Below, piece after piece: positions 18,938 to 27,138 of a stretch of 64,000 nt of DNA. Numbering within the stretch: position 1 is the first letter of the stretch; each line of letters opens with the position of its first letter. Under the pieces are notes generated by a model. It saw only the letters and a list, made by a program, of their open reading frames with translations. It did no database searches and was not told the origin of the DNA. Both the position numbers and the translations under genes were made by a program. Source of the DNA: CAWDDG01 sp963801065 (GTDB lineage: Bacteria; Actinomycetota; Actinomycetes; Jiangellales; Jiangellaceae); contig CAWDDG010000008.1 in NCBI GenBank assembly GCA_963801065.1, positions 868,001 through 932,000 of the forward strand, written 5' to 3'.

Positions 18938-20100
18938 GCCCGTGGGGCATCCGTGCGACGTTCACCCATGTCGTCGGCTCGGCCTTCCACGACGTCTGTG
19001 AGCAGCTCGGCCCATTCCTCGACCGCGGCCTCCCAATGGAACTGGCCCGCGCGTCGAGCGGCGGCCAGTCCCATGCGCTGCCTCGTTTCAGCGTCGTCCA
19101 GCAACGCGGCGATCGCATCGGTGAAACCGTCCAGGTCGTCGACGAGGATGCCCGTGACGTCGTCCACCACCGACTCGGCGAGACCGCCGGCGCTCCGATA
19201 GCCGATAGTCGGCACCTGGTGCGATGCCGCCTCGACGACGACGAGCCCCCATCCCTCCTTGATCGAAGGTGCCGCGAGTATCCAGGCTCGGGCGAGCTCC
19301 TCGTGCTTGCGCTGTTCGTCGACGTAACCACAGAACTCGACGATGTCATCGACGCCGAGCCTTTGAGCCCGAGTGCGGAGCTCGTCAGCCCACCACCCAT
19401 CCCCGACGACGGCGACGCGAAGCTTGGGCCACCGCGACCGAAGGCGAGCAGTCGCCTCCAGGACGTGCTCGACCCGCTTGTGCGGAACGAGCCGGCCCAA
19501 GACGCAGATCCGGGGAGTCACATCGCGGTCAGAGGTCGTGTGCGGTGCACGGAGCGTCCCGTTGTGAATGACCGTCGTGCGCGACGCGTCGACCCCCAAC
19601 GTCCCGAGTTCTCTGCGCGTGACCTCGGATACGGCGACGTACGGCGAACGCCTGTAGACGCGAGGAGCGAGTCGAGACTCCAGCCACCAGCCGAGCGAGG
19701 CCATGGTGTGTCCGTAGATCACGCGCCACTGCTCGCGGTGCACATGGTGGACGAGGACGACGACGGGCGCCCGCGATACCAGGCGGCTCCAGAACGGCAA
19801 GCCGTTCTGGACGTCGATGATGACGTCTGGGCACCCGAGTCGGCCGGTGGCCAACGCGCGAAGGGCCTGGAGGTAGACGCTGAGCTTGCCGCCTGCCCGC
19901 ACGATCCGGACACCCGCCCTGATCTCTTCTCGCGGCGCACCCGCATAGGCCGCGCAGAAGAGCGTCACGCGGTGACCGGCAGCCGCCAGGCCCGCGGCCA
20001 CGGTCTCGATGTAGCGCTCCGAGCCGCCGCCCTCCGGGTGACCGGTGTCGCGCCAGTTGAGGATCGCCACCGAGAGGCGACGCGGCGAGGAGGAGGTCAT
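18922..20100 (-). CDS. GT4-family glycosyltransferase (Rv0225-like)
   Basis: A 392-residue cytosolic or membrane-associated transferase with the GT-B fold. The N-terminal acceptor domain begins VAILNWRDTGHPEGGGSERYIETVAAGL, the glycine-rich loop expected for GT4. The C-terminal donor domain has LGRLVPHKRVEHVLEA and the E-x7-E motif APSIKEGWGLVVVEAASH used to bind the nucleotide sugar. The ATG at 20100 has GAAGGAA about 10 bases upstream; the longer start at 20127 adds a basic stretch. It is divergent from the Rv0224c-like methyltransferase (86 bases), as in M. tuberculosis Rv0224c-Rv0225. Sugar and acceptor are unknown. Confidence 0.88.
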   Translation of the reverse strand: MTSSSPRRLSVAILNWRDTGHPEGGGSERYIETVAAGLAAAGHRVTLFCAAYAGAPREEIRAGVRIVRAGGKLSVYLQALRALATGRLGCPDVIIDVQNGLPFWSRLVSRAPVVVLVHHVHREQWRVIYGHTMASLGWWLESRLAPRVYRRSPYVAVSEVTRRELGTLGVDASRTTVIHNGTLRAPHTTSDRDVTPRICVLGRLVPHKRVEHVLEATARLRSRWPKLRVAVVGDGWWADELRTRAQRLGVDDIVEFCGYVDEQRKHEELARAWILAAPSIKEGWGLVVVEAASHQVPTIGYRSAGGLAESVVDDVTGILVDDLDGFTDAIAALLDDAETRQRMGLAAARRAGQFHWEAAVEEWAELLTDVVEGRADDMGERRTDAPRAQLSP

Positions 20101-20186
20101 GCGGGGACGGTTCCTTCGAGTAGGCACCGGTCGCCATACCGTACCGGCCCGGTGGCCTGGTTGTTACCGTCCGGTACCGTCTGCGC

Positions 20187-20942
20187 GTGTTACACGCCGC
20201 CAGGCAGGGCCCGGACACAGCAGTGCGCCCGACGCTGTCCCGCTCCGTTCGGCTGTTTCGCGCGTTCCTGGCCGAGCAGTCTGACCCCGACTACTTCTAC
20301 AAGACGTTGGCAGCCGATTCGGTTGCGCAGCTCGCTGGTTTCGCGCGGCTGGACGGTGCCTTGCTTCTCGACGTCGGGGGTGGACCCGGATACTTCCGGG
20401 AGGCGTTCGTCGCATCGGGCGCCCGCTACGTCTCTGTCGACAGTGACCTGGGGGAGATGGCTGCCCGTGGAGACCCGGTGCCGGGCAGCGTGCTCGGCAG
20501 TGGGATGGCGCTGCCGATCAGGGACGGCATCGTCGACGTCTGTTACTCCTCCAACGTCCTCGAACATGTTCCGCGTCCGTGGCATATGGGCGAGGAGATG
20601 CTGAGGGTCACGAAGCCGGGTGGGATCGTGTTCTGCTCCTTCACGGTCTGGCTGTCGCCCTGGGGCGGTCACGAGACGGCGCCCTGGCACTACCTCGGCG
20701 GCGACCGCGCGGCGCGCCGGTACGTGCAGAGGATGGGTCGGCCACCCAAGAACCGTTTCGGGCAGAGCCTGTTCGCCGTGTCGGCCGCCGATGCGCTGCG
20801 CTGGGCACGCCGCACTCCGCATGGCGAGCTCGTGGTCGCATTCCCCAGGTACCACCCCCGGTGGGCGCACGGTGTCGTCCGCGTACCCGGTCTTCGGGAG
20901 CTCGTGACATGGAACCTCGTGATCGTGCTACGCCGCCGATGA
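20187..20942 (+). CDS. SAM-dependent methyltransferase (Rv0224c-like)
   Basis: A 251-residue class I methyltransferase. Motif I is LLLDVGGGPGYFREAF, the second acidic position is VSVDSD, and the motif region CYSSNVLEHVPRPWHMGEEM is followed by TKPGGIVFCSFT. Tryptophan- and histidine-rich WLSPWGGHETAPWHYLGG may form the acceptor pocket. The start at GTG 20187 is tentative; a GTG near 20223 would remove twelve residues. Size, order and divergence from the GT4 gene match Rv0224c of M. tuberculosis. A role in methylating a lipid-linked or wall glycan is inferred from neighbours only. Confidence 0.82.
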   Translation: MLHAARQGPDTAVRPTLSRSVRLFRAFLAEQSDPDYFYKTLAADSVAQLAGFARLDGALLLDVGGGPGYFREAFVASGARYVSVDSDLGEMAARGDPVPGSVLGSGMALPIRDGIVDVCYSSNVLEHVPRPWHMGEEMLRVTKPGGIVFCSFTVWLSPWGGHETAPWHYLGGDRAARRYVQRMGRPPKNRFGQSLFAVSAADALRWARRTPHGELVVAFPRYHPRWAHGVVRVPGLRELVTWNLVIVLRRR

Positions 20943-21005
20943 CGCATCTTCCGGTCGGCTGACAAGGCCCGACCAGGCGGTGCTTGACCCGGATCGATTG
21001 TCACG

Positions 21006-21034
21006 GAGTAGTTTCGGCCACTACTCGCGAGTAG
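21006..21034. promoter_or_regulatory. Perfect 14-bp palindrome with a third half-site, upstream of the DUF3068 gene
   Basis: Positions 21021-21034 read CTACTCGCGAGTAG, a perfect palindrome. The half-site GAGTAG also occurs at 21006-21011 in the orientation that pairs with CTACTC. The cluster lies 62 bases before the DUF3068 start and just downstream of a possible TTGACC (20984-20989) / TAGTTT (21009-21014) promoter with a long 19-base spacer. This is the look of a TetR-type dimer operator; the regulator is not identified. Confidence 0.45.
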
Positions 21035-21096
21035 CTGTCATGCGCTAGGTTGCAGCGCCGTTACGAGTGAGTGTCTTCTGTCCCCGGAAGGTTGTC

Positions 21097-22182
21097 ATGC
21101 GCCGCAAAGTCGGGCTCGCCCTCGTAGCCATCGGGGCACTCTTCCTCGTTCTCGCGCCGCTCCTGCGTTGGTACGCCTACCCGAGGCTCGCGGTGACGCC
21201 TCAGGACCAGGAGAGCGCGACGGTGTCCGAGGGCACGGACGTGACGATCTTCTCCATCCCCGAGCTCGTGGCGGGCCGAGACCCCCAGGTCGTCATCGAC
21301 GTCCGTTCGGTCCGCGGCACGATGTCGATCGTCGAGGACCTGCCGGCCGGTACGAGCAACGACGACGTCGGCGTCTGGGAGACGGTGGTCAACACGACCG
21401 ACGACAGCGGGACGACCCTGAGTGCTTCCGACTCGGTCATCGCGTTCGACCGCCACACCGGGGCGGGGGTGGAGGGCTACGGCCAGTCGATCGACGGCGA
21501 GCCGATCGACCACGAGGGACAGATCCTCAAGTTCCCGTTCGGCACCGAGAAGCGCGACTACGACTTCTGGGACTCGGCGCTGCGCGAGGCCACCCCCGCC
21601 GTGTACGACAGCGAGGACGAGATCGATGGCCTGAAGGTCTACAAGTTCGTCCAGACCATCGAGCCGACGGTCGTCAGCCAGTTGGAAGTGCCGGGCAGCC
21701 TGGCCGGTGAGGATGCGCCGACGATCGAGGCGGATCGTGTGTACGCGAACACCCGCACGATGTGGGTCGAGCCCAATACCGGCGTCATCATCCGGGGAGT
21801 GGAGGAGCAGAACACGGTCCTGGAGTTCGACGGCCAAGAGATTGCGACGATCACCAGGGGGACGATCGGTCACACGGACGACCAGGTGCAGGAGACCCTG
21901 GATGAGTACCGACCGCAGGCCACGCGGCTGAATCTCGTCGAGAACGTGCTGCCCATCGTCCTAGGAGTGCTCGGCCTCATCGGCGTGGTCGCCGGCGCGT
22001 TCCTGCTGCGCACGCCCTATACGCCGCGCCGGGCGGCCGACGCCAGGCACGACACCGAGGCCGAGGCCGGTGACGAAACCACGGCCGGTGAGGACACACG
22101 GGTTGTGGAGGGCGACAAGCCCTCCATACTCGACTTCGACGCCAAGCCTCAGCCCGAGCCCCGCAACGCCAAGCCCCAATAG
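21097..22182 (+). CDS. DUF3068 (PorA-family) membrane-anchored protein, Rv0227c-like
   Basis: A 361-residue envelope protein with one hydrophobic segment at each end. The N-terminal helix follows the basic start MRRKVGLALVAIGALFLVLA, the middle 270 residues are a soluble, acidic, beta-rich ectodomain (FSIPELVAGRDPQVVIDV; FDRHTGAGVEGYG; MWVEPNTGVIIRGVEEQ), and a second helix NVLPIVLGVLGLIGVVAGAF precedes an acidic cytoplasmic tail. This is the DUF3068 pattern of M. tuberculosis Rv0227c. The ATG at 21097 is chosen for the GGAAGG 6 bases before it. Together with the Rv0224c-, Rv0225- and Rv0226c-like genes it completes a conserved envelope neighbourhood. Confidence 0.82.
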   Translation: MRRKVGLALVAIGALFLVLAPLLRWYAYPRLAVTPQDQESATVSEGTDVTIFSIPELVAGRDPQVVIDVRSVRGTMSIVEDLPAGTSNDDVGVWETVVNTTDDSGTTLSASDSVIAFDRHTGAGVEGYGQSIDGEPIDHEGQILKFPFGTEKRDYDFWDSALREATPAVYDSEDEIDGLKVYKFVQTIEPTVVSQLEVPGSLAGEDAPTIEADRVYANTRTMWVEPNTGVIIRGVEEQNTVLEFDGQEIATITRGTIGHTDDQVQETLDEYRPQATRLNLVENVLPIVLGVLGLIGVVAGAFLLRTPYTPRRAADARHDTEAEAGDETTAGEDTRVVEGDKPSILDFDAKPQPEPRNAKPQ

Positions 22183-22239
22183 GGCGCGTTTGATTTCCGC
22201 CTACGGCCCTACGTGGGGTGGGATGGTCAGCGCGCTTGA

Positions 22240-22512
22240 TCCGAGCGACCCGTCGCCACTGCGGTCGTCGCTTATGCCCAAGCTAGTTTCCCGGATCCGC
22301 GCGACGCCGAACTAGACGAGGCTGCCCGCCACTCTGATTCGCATCGACCTGGAGGCCGTCGCTCGGCTGGCTACCCGATTCCAGAGATCACCCTGGTGGG
22401 ACATGGCTTCAACATGCCTGGCGGCGGACACGAGATGCAGTTCCCCTACTCAATCCCGCCTGAGTTCTTGAAGGTTATCCGATGCGCAGTGCCGACGGCC
22501 GCCAAGCTTTGA
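22240..22512 (+). pseudogene. Start-less open frame, possible C-terminal remnant of a polymorphic toxin
   Basis: Ninety codons remain open between stops at 22237 and 22510 but lack a usable start. The C-terminal half reads like real protein: EITLVGHGFNMPGGGHEM, then FPYSIPPEFLKVIR before the end. The PGGG turn followed by a short P-x-E-F-L-K helix resembles the end of TNT-like NAD-glycohydrolase toxins, but this is a weak, by-eye resemblance. Upstream in the same frame, before the stop, YVGWDGQRA also looks coding. The small ORF that follows 30 bases later could be its immunity gene. Treat as a remnant of unknown origin. Confidence 0.25.
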
Positions 22513-22542
22513 CGCGCTTCGTGATGAGGTTTGGCCCGGGTG

Positions 22543-22845
22543 ATGGAGAACAAGCAAAGTCAGGAGGCCGTGTTGGCCCTGGCCGCGCACTACCGCTCGT
22601 TGTCAGACGAGGCGTGCGTCGTTGTTGACGACATGCTCGCTGAGCAACTTGGTTCAGAGGCCGAGACGGTCCGTTTCGACGCACTCGCGCTCATCGCTGA
22701 CTTCGAGATCAGGTCCACCGTGCCGGCGGCCTTGCGTCGTCTTGCGGACTTGCTCGAAAGAAAGGCGTGGCCGGGCGCTCTCTACGAGTGGGCAAAGGTG
22801 AATCGCGTGATCAGCACGCTCACCGAGACGCGCGACGAGGAGTAG
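22543..22845 (+). CDS. Small helical hypothetical protein
   Basis: A 100-residue ORF with plausible amphipathic helices (EAVLALAAHYRSLSDEACVV; FDALALIADFEIRSTVPAAL; LRRLADLLERKAWPGALYEW) and no signal peptide. The ATG at 22543 is chosen; an in-frame TTG at 22531 also exists and neither has a strong ribosome binding site. I do not recognise the family. Its base composition is less GC-biased than the flanking core genes, which together with the broken frame before it hints at acquired DNA. An immunity-protein role is speculation from position. Confidence 0.45.
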   Translation: MENKQSQEAVLALAAHYRSLSDEACVVVDDMLAEQLGSEAETVRFDALALIADFEIRSTVPAALRRLADLLERKAWPGALYEWAKVNRVISTLTETRDEE

Positions 22846-23102
22846 CGGTTTGATCACCGTGCTGATGGCGCAAATCGCCGCAAGAGACTGGAAGCCTCCA
22901 CGCTCACGGGGGGAGCGCATAGCAGCGCGGCCGTCGACTCGGAGCAAGGCACTCCGCGCCTGGTGGCTCAGAGCTGCGGGCCTGGCTGTACCAGGCGGCG
23001 ATGCGACGGCACTGCCGACAAGTGGCGAACGCGCAGGCGCTCCGAGACACACAGAGCGGGCGAGTGATACCGTTCCGTTACTCTCGGTGATCACCGCGCC
23101 GA

Positions 23103-23132
23103 TTGACCGTGATCGGCCGCGCCGGGTAACCT
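23103..23132 (+). promoter_or_regulatory. Probable housekeeping promoter of rpsA
   Basis: TTGACC at 23103-23108 and TAACCT at 23127-23132 are separated by 18 bases, close to the actinobacterial vegetative consensus. It would give a leader of about 165 bases before the rpsA ATG. The rest of 22846-23303 shows no convincing gene. Confidence 0.45.
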
Positions 23133-23303
23133 TCCCGTGCGCTGTGGGCCTGCGCGACCTCGGACCGAGCAGGCTCGCGCTCGTTCATGTCGGTTCACTG
23201 GTTCTAGATGCCATCTCGGTGTCCGGGTCCCACGGCACGGCGATCAGAGGGCCCTCCGCGCGCAACAAACCGACAGAACCTGTCCGACCGGAGCCCCCAC
23301 TAC

Positions 23304-24773
23304 ATGACGAGCAGCATCGAGGCAGCCACGACCCCCGCGACCCCTCAGGTGGCGGTCAACGACATCGGGTCGGAGGAAGCCTTCCTCGCCGCGATCGACG
23401 AGACCATCAAGTACTTCAACGACGGCGACATCGTGTCCGGTGTCATCGTCAAGGTCGACCGGGACGAGGTCCTGCTCGACATCGGCTACAAGACCGAGGG
23501 CGTCATCCCCTCGCGTGAGCTGTCGATCAAGCACGACGTCGACCCCAACGAGGTCGTCTCCGTCGGCGACGAGGTCGAGGCCCTGGTCCTCCAGAAGGAG
23601 GACAAGGAAGGCCGCCTGATCCTGTCGAAGAAGCGCGCCCAGTACGAGCGCGCGTGGGGCGCCATCGAGAAGATCAAGGAGGACGACGGCGTCGTCACCG
23701 GCACCGTCATCGAGGTCGTCAAGGGCGGCCTCATCCTCGACATCGGGCTCCGCGGCTTCCTGCCCGCGTCGCTGGTCGAGATGCGCCGGGTCCGCGACCT
23801 GCAGCCGTACGTCGGCAAGGAGATCGAGGCCAAGATCATCGAGCTGGACAAGAACCGCAACAACGTGGTCCTGTCCCGCCGCGCCTGGCTCGAGCAGACC
23901 CAGTCCGAGGTCCGCTCCACCTTCCTGCAGACGTTGCAGAAGGGCCAGATCCGCAAGGGCGTCGTGTCCTCGATCGTCAACTTCGGTGCCTTCGTCGACC
24001 TCGGCGGGGTCGACGGCCTGGTGCATGTCTCCGAGTTGTCCTGGAAGCACATCGACCACCCGTCCGAGGTGGTCGAGGTCGGCCAGGAGGTCACCGTCGA
24101 GGTCCTCGACGTCGACATGGACCGCGAGCGGGTCTCGCTGTCGCTGAAGGCCACCCAGGAAGACCCGTGGCAGCAGTTCGCGCGGACCCACCAGATCAGC
24201 CAGATCGTGCCCGGCAAGGTCACGAAGCTGGTCCCGTTCGGCGCGTTCGTCCGGGTCGATGACGGCATCGAGGGCCTGGTCCACATCTCCGAGCTGGCCG
24301 AGCGCCACGTCGAGATCCCCGAGCAGGTCGTCCAGGTCGGCAAGGACGTCATGGTCAAGGTCATCGACATCGATCTCGAGCGTCGCCGCATCTCGTTGTC
24401 GCTGAAGCAGGCCAATGAGGGCGACACCGCCGCGACCGTCGCCGAGAACTTCGACCCGACGATGTACGGCATGGCCGCCGACTACGACGAGGCCGGCAAC
24501 TACAAGTACCCCGACGGTTTCGACCCCGAGACCCAGGAGTGGCTGCCGGGCTACGAGGACCAGCGCGAGGAGTGGGAGCGGCAGTACGCCGAGGCCCATG
24601 CCCGCTGGGAGGCGCACAAGAGCCAGATCGAAAGCGCCCAGGTGGCCGAGGCCGAGGCGACTGCGGAGCCTCCCTCGTCGTACTCCTCGACCGAGCAGCA
24701 GGAGGACGAGGGCGGCACGCTCGCGTCCGACGAGGCCCTGCAGGCGCTCCGCGAGAAGCTCACCGGCAACTGA
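23304..24773 (+). CDS. rpsA: 30S ribosomal protein S1
   Basis: A 489-residue RNA-binding ribosomal protein that helps mRNA dock on the small subunit. Four S1 OB-fold repeats can be followed: about residues 35-105 (GDIVSGVIVKVDRDEVLLDI), 120-190 (GVVTGTVIEVVKGGLILDIG), 210-280 (GQIRKGVVSSIVNFGAFVDL) and 295-365 (GKVTKLVPFGAFVRVDDGIE). The acidic C-terminal tail is unstructured and ends LREKLTGN. The ATG at 23304 has GGAG about 10 bases upstream; the frame is open further 5' but codon pattern and family alignment favour this start. Four repeats instead of the six of Escherichia coli is normal for actinobacteria. Confidence 0.97.
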   Translation: MTSSIEAATTPATPQVAVNDIGSEEAFLAAIDETIKYFNDGDIVSGVIVKVDRDEVLLDIGYKTEGVIPSRELSIKHDVDPNEVVSVGDEVEALVLQKEDKEGRLILSKKRAQYERAWGAIEKIKEDDGVVTGTVIEVVKGGLILDIGLRGFLPASLVEMRRVRDLQPYVGKEIEAKIIELDKNRNNVVLSRRAWLEQTQSEVRSTFLQTLQKGQIRKGVVSSIVNFGAFVDLGGVDGLVHVSELSWKHIDHPSEVVEVGQEVTVEVLDVDMDRERVSLSLKATQEDPWQQFARTHQISQIVPGKVTKLVPFGAFVRVDDGIEGLVHISELAERHVEIPEQVVQVGKDVMVKVIDIDLERRRISLSLKQANEGDTAATVAENFDPTMYGMAADYDEAGNYKYPDGFDPETQEWLPGYEDQREEWERQYAEAHARWEAHKSQIESAQVAEAEATAEPPSSYSSTEQQEDEGGTLASDEALQALREKLTGN

Positions 24774-24790
24774 CGTCGGCTGTGCCGTCA

Positions 24791-24850
24791 TCTTGTGGCG
24801 GGTTGTGCACGCTATCCGCCGCGAGATCACGTGCAAAACCCGCCACAAGA
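24791..24850. repeat. Inverted repeat with 21-bp arms after rpsA
   Basis: Arms at 24791-24811 and 24830-24850 match at 20 of 21 positions (TCTTGTGGCGGGTT... against ...AACCCGCCACAAGA) around an 18-base loop. It begins 17 bases after the rpsA stop. It could act as a factor-independent terminator without a T-run, or be a dispersed palindromic element. The rest of 24774-24961 shows no gene. Confidence 0.65.
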
Positions 24851-24961
24851 CGCTCCTCGAAAGGCCTGCTGCGGGATGCGGATCGTCAGCCACCGGGTTT
24901 GGGCCTCCTTGACGTAGTCGCTCGTTTGCGCGAGCTTTGACCGCAACCAGGGAGGAACTCA

Positions 24962-26881
24962 ATGAAGAGACGCCGTCCTCTAGTTGTGCTACCGGTCGCG
25001 GCCGCGCTGGCGCTCATTCCGAGCTTGCTGGCCGTGGCGCATCCCGACCATCCAGACCCCGGCGGTGGGAGCCGGGAGATGTTTCCCGGCGAAGGCGTCG
25101 TCCACGGTGACCAGCACGGCCTGACCGAGGGTCACTTGCCGCCGGTTAGCTACGGAGTTGACTTCGTCGGCAAGGCCGAGGTCACCAACCCCTCGGGAGA
25201 CGGCAACGACGGCCGTATCTCGGATGTGTCCGCGTACGGCAACTTCGCGTTCCTGACCGCGTTCCGGGAGCCCACCTGCGAGCAGACCGGGGCGCACGTG
25301 ATCGACATCTCTGACCCTGCCAACCCGTTCGAGGTGACCAGCGCGTTCATGCCGACCGAGGATGGCAACTTCGCCGGTGAGGGCTCTGACGTCATCGAGA
25401 TGGACAACGAGTTCTTCGAGGGCGTCTTGTTCATGCACCAGAACGAGACCTGCCCGGGAGCGCCCGCCCCGACGGTGCCGAGGACGCGTGGCGGCATCAA
25501 TATCTGGGATGTCACGGACGCGACTCAGCCGGAGTTGCTGGTGGCACACGCCGGTGACTACACCAACCCCGCGGGTGGCATGGATGTTCAGGCCAACCAG
25601 ACGCACAGCCAATTCGCGTGGACCAACAAGTTCGATGGGCGGACCTACGTCGTGCTCGTGGACGATGAAGAGCTGACCGACATCGACATCCTCGACATCA
25701 CCGACCCGCGCAACCCGGTGCTGGTCAACGACACGCTCAACCTTGACGAGCCACCGTTCGACGTGGATCAGGCCTCGCCGAGCAACCTCGCCTCGGTGTT
25801 CTCCCACGACATGATGGTCCAGCGGGTGGGCGAGCGGTACGTGATGAATATGTCGTACTGGGACGGCGGGTATGTGCTGCTCGACGTGACCGACCCCACC
25901 GACGGGAATGTCAGCCTGATCGCGGAGTCCGACTTCGCCCAGCTCGACGAGGAGCGGCTGGCCCGCGGGCAGGAGATCTCGCCGGAGGGCAACGGTCACC
26001 AGTCCGAGCTGTCGCCGGACAACCGGTTCCTCGTCGCCACCGACGAGGACTTCAACCCGTTCCGGGTGGTCGCCACCATCACTTCGGGCCCGCACGCCGG
26101 AGCCGGCTACACCGCCACCTCGGCGTCGGACACCCCGCCGATCGACGAGGACACCAGCATCTCCGGGACTCCGACCTTCGTCGGCCTGGGCTGCACGGCC
26201 AGCCCGCCGCCGCCGGGTGACGGGGTCGCGCTGGTCGAGCGCGGCGTTTGTACATTCCAGGAGAAGTTGGACAACATCACCGCCGCGGGTTATGACGCGG
26301 GGATCGTGTTCAATGCGCTCCGGGCGGACTGCCTGGGCCAGGTCACCATGCTGGCTGCAGGTGACATCCCCTTCGTGTTCGTCAACCGGCTGTCCGGGCT
26401 GCAGCTCCTTCAGGTTCCCGGCGTGACGGCTGGCAACGCGTGCACGACGGATTCACCTGCGGTTGGTTCGCCGGTCGCGTCCACCACGATCGAGGCGGTG
26501 TTCGACGGCTGGGGCTTCATCCGGCTCTTCCGAACGCAGATCCCCGGTGATGTCGGCGAGCCCGGCTCGATCTCACAGATCGACACCTTCGCCGTTCCCG
26601 AGGCCCAGGATCCGGCCTTCGCGACCGGGTTCGGCGACATCTCGGTGCACGAGGTGGCGATCGACCCGAACCCCGGCAAGAAGCTCGTCTACGTCAGCTA
26701 CTACTCCGCCGGGTTCCGGATCCTCGAGTACGGCAACGGCGGCCTGCAGGAGGTCGGCGCCTTCATCGACGAGGGCGGCAACAACTTCTGGGGCGTCGAG
26801 GTCCACAACATCGGCGGGGAACAGTACGTGCTGGCCAGCGACCGGGACTTCGGGCTCTACATCTTCCAGCCCGACCTGTAG
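24962..26881 (+). CDS. Secreted LVIVD-repeat protein with inserted PA domain
   Basis: A 639-residue exported protein. GGGAGGAACTC precedes the ATG and a signal peptide follows (RRPLVVLPVAAALALIPSLL). LVIVD-type beta-propeller repeats are recognisable by HVIDISDPANPFEV, INIWDVTDATQPELL, IDILDITDPRNPVLV and VLLDVTDPTDGN. Residues about 390-510 form a protease-associated (PA) domain: VALVERGVCTFQEKLDNITA, AGYDAGIVFNA and IPFVFVNRLSG. The propeller then resumes (VSYYSAGFRILEYGNGG). Such proteins are extracellular and of unknown function; no catalytic triad is visible. It lies between rpsA and the disrupted protease in a block absent from the usual rpsA-coaE junction. Confidence 0.8.
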   Translation: MKRRRPLVVLPVAAALALIPSLLAVAHPDHPDPGGGSREMFPGEGVVHGDQHGLTEGHLPPVSYGVDFVGKAEVTNPSGDGNDGRISDVSAYGNFAFLTAFREPTCEQTGAHVIDISDPANPFEVTSAFMPTEDGNFAGEGSDVIEMDNEFFEGVLFMHQNETCPGAPAPTVPRTRGGINIWDVTDATQPELLVAHAGDYTNPAGGMDVQANQTHSQFAWTNKFDGRTYVVLVDDEELTDIDILDITDPRNPVLVNDTLNLDEPPFDVDQASPSNLASVFSHDMMVQRVGERYVMNMSYWDGGYVLLDVTDPTDGNVSLIAESDFAQLDEERLARGQEISPEGNGHQSELSPDNRFLVATDEDFNPFRVVATITSGPHAGAGYTATSASDTPPIDEDTSISGTPTFVGLGCTASPPPPGDGVALVERGVCTFQEKLDNITAAGYDAGIVFNALRADCLGQVTMLAAGDIPFVFVNRLSGLQLLQVPGVTAGNACTTDSPAVGSPVASTTIEAVFDGWGFIRLFRTQIPGDVGEPGSISQIDTFAVPEAQDPAFATGFGDISVHEVAIDPNPGKKLVYVSYYSAGFRILEYGNGGLQEVGAFIDEGGNNFWGVEVHNIGGEQYVLASDRDFGLYIFQPDL

Positions 26882-26891
26882 GAGGTCAGGA

Positions 26892-26925
26892 GAGGAGGCG
26901 GCGCGACACACTGCGCCGCCTCCTC
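26892..26925 (+). terminator. Hairpin terminator after the LVIVD gene
   Basis: A perfect 13-bp stem, GAGGAGGCGGCGC (26892-26904) and GCGCCGCCTCCTC (26913-26925), with an 8-base loop, starts 11 bases after the stop. There is no T-run, as is common in high-GC actinobacteria. Confidence 0.65.
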
Positions 26926-26951
26926 GGAGCGGGCCGCGGGTGTCCTTTAGC

Positions 26952-27063
26952 GCGTGTCCTGTGGATCTTGCGGAAGAATTCCTGGGAGCGTGGCGTCGTT
27001 CTCGGGGTGGGCAGGCGGCCGTACGGCGGGCCCGTGGCTCGCCGCATCGCCTTGGCCGCCCTG
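26952..27063 (+). repeat. Direct repeat copy 1, containing a truncated lipoprotein start
   Basis: About 112 bases, roughly 80 % identical by eye to 30468-30578. It opens with the 22-base identical block GCGTGTCCTGTGGATCTTGC-GG and later contains GTGGCTCGCCGCATCGC, the start of the lipoprotein signal peptide (MARRIALAAL) found intact in copy 2. Here the reading frame stops soon after, so this is a duplicated or eroded gene start. The rest of 26882-27404 holds two hairpins and no intact gene. Confidence 0.7.
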
Positions 27064-27101
27064 CGGGCCGAACCCCGCAAGTAGCTCAGCGGCCGATTAG
27101 G

Positions 27102-27138
27102 CAGAGGGGGTGGCGCGAAGGTGGCGCTACCCCCTCTG
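27102..27138. terminator. Terminator-like hairpin
   Basis: CAGAGGGGGTGGCGC (27102-27116) pairs with GCGCTACCCCCTCTG (27124-27138), 14 of 15 positions complementary, with a 7-base loop. It follows the truncated lipoprotein start, so it may be the terminator of a lost gene. Confidence 0.5.

Noticed and set aside
22850..23518. 222-codon ORF running into rpsA
   Set aside because: It overlaps the start of rpsA in another frame and covers its promoter and leader; translation is low-complexity.
23244..24962. 572-codon open frame antisense to rpsA
   Set aside because: It is a mirror of the S1 repeats with leucine/aspartate-rich low-complexity translation and no family resemblance.
27070..27110. tRNA-like D-arm sequence GTAGCTCAGCGG
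   Set aside because: No matching acceptor stem, anticodon arm or GGTTCGA-type T-loop follows; it is a chance match next to a terminator hairpin.
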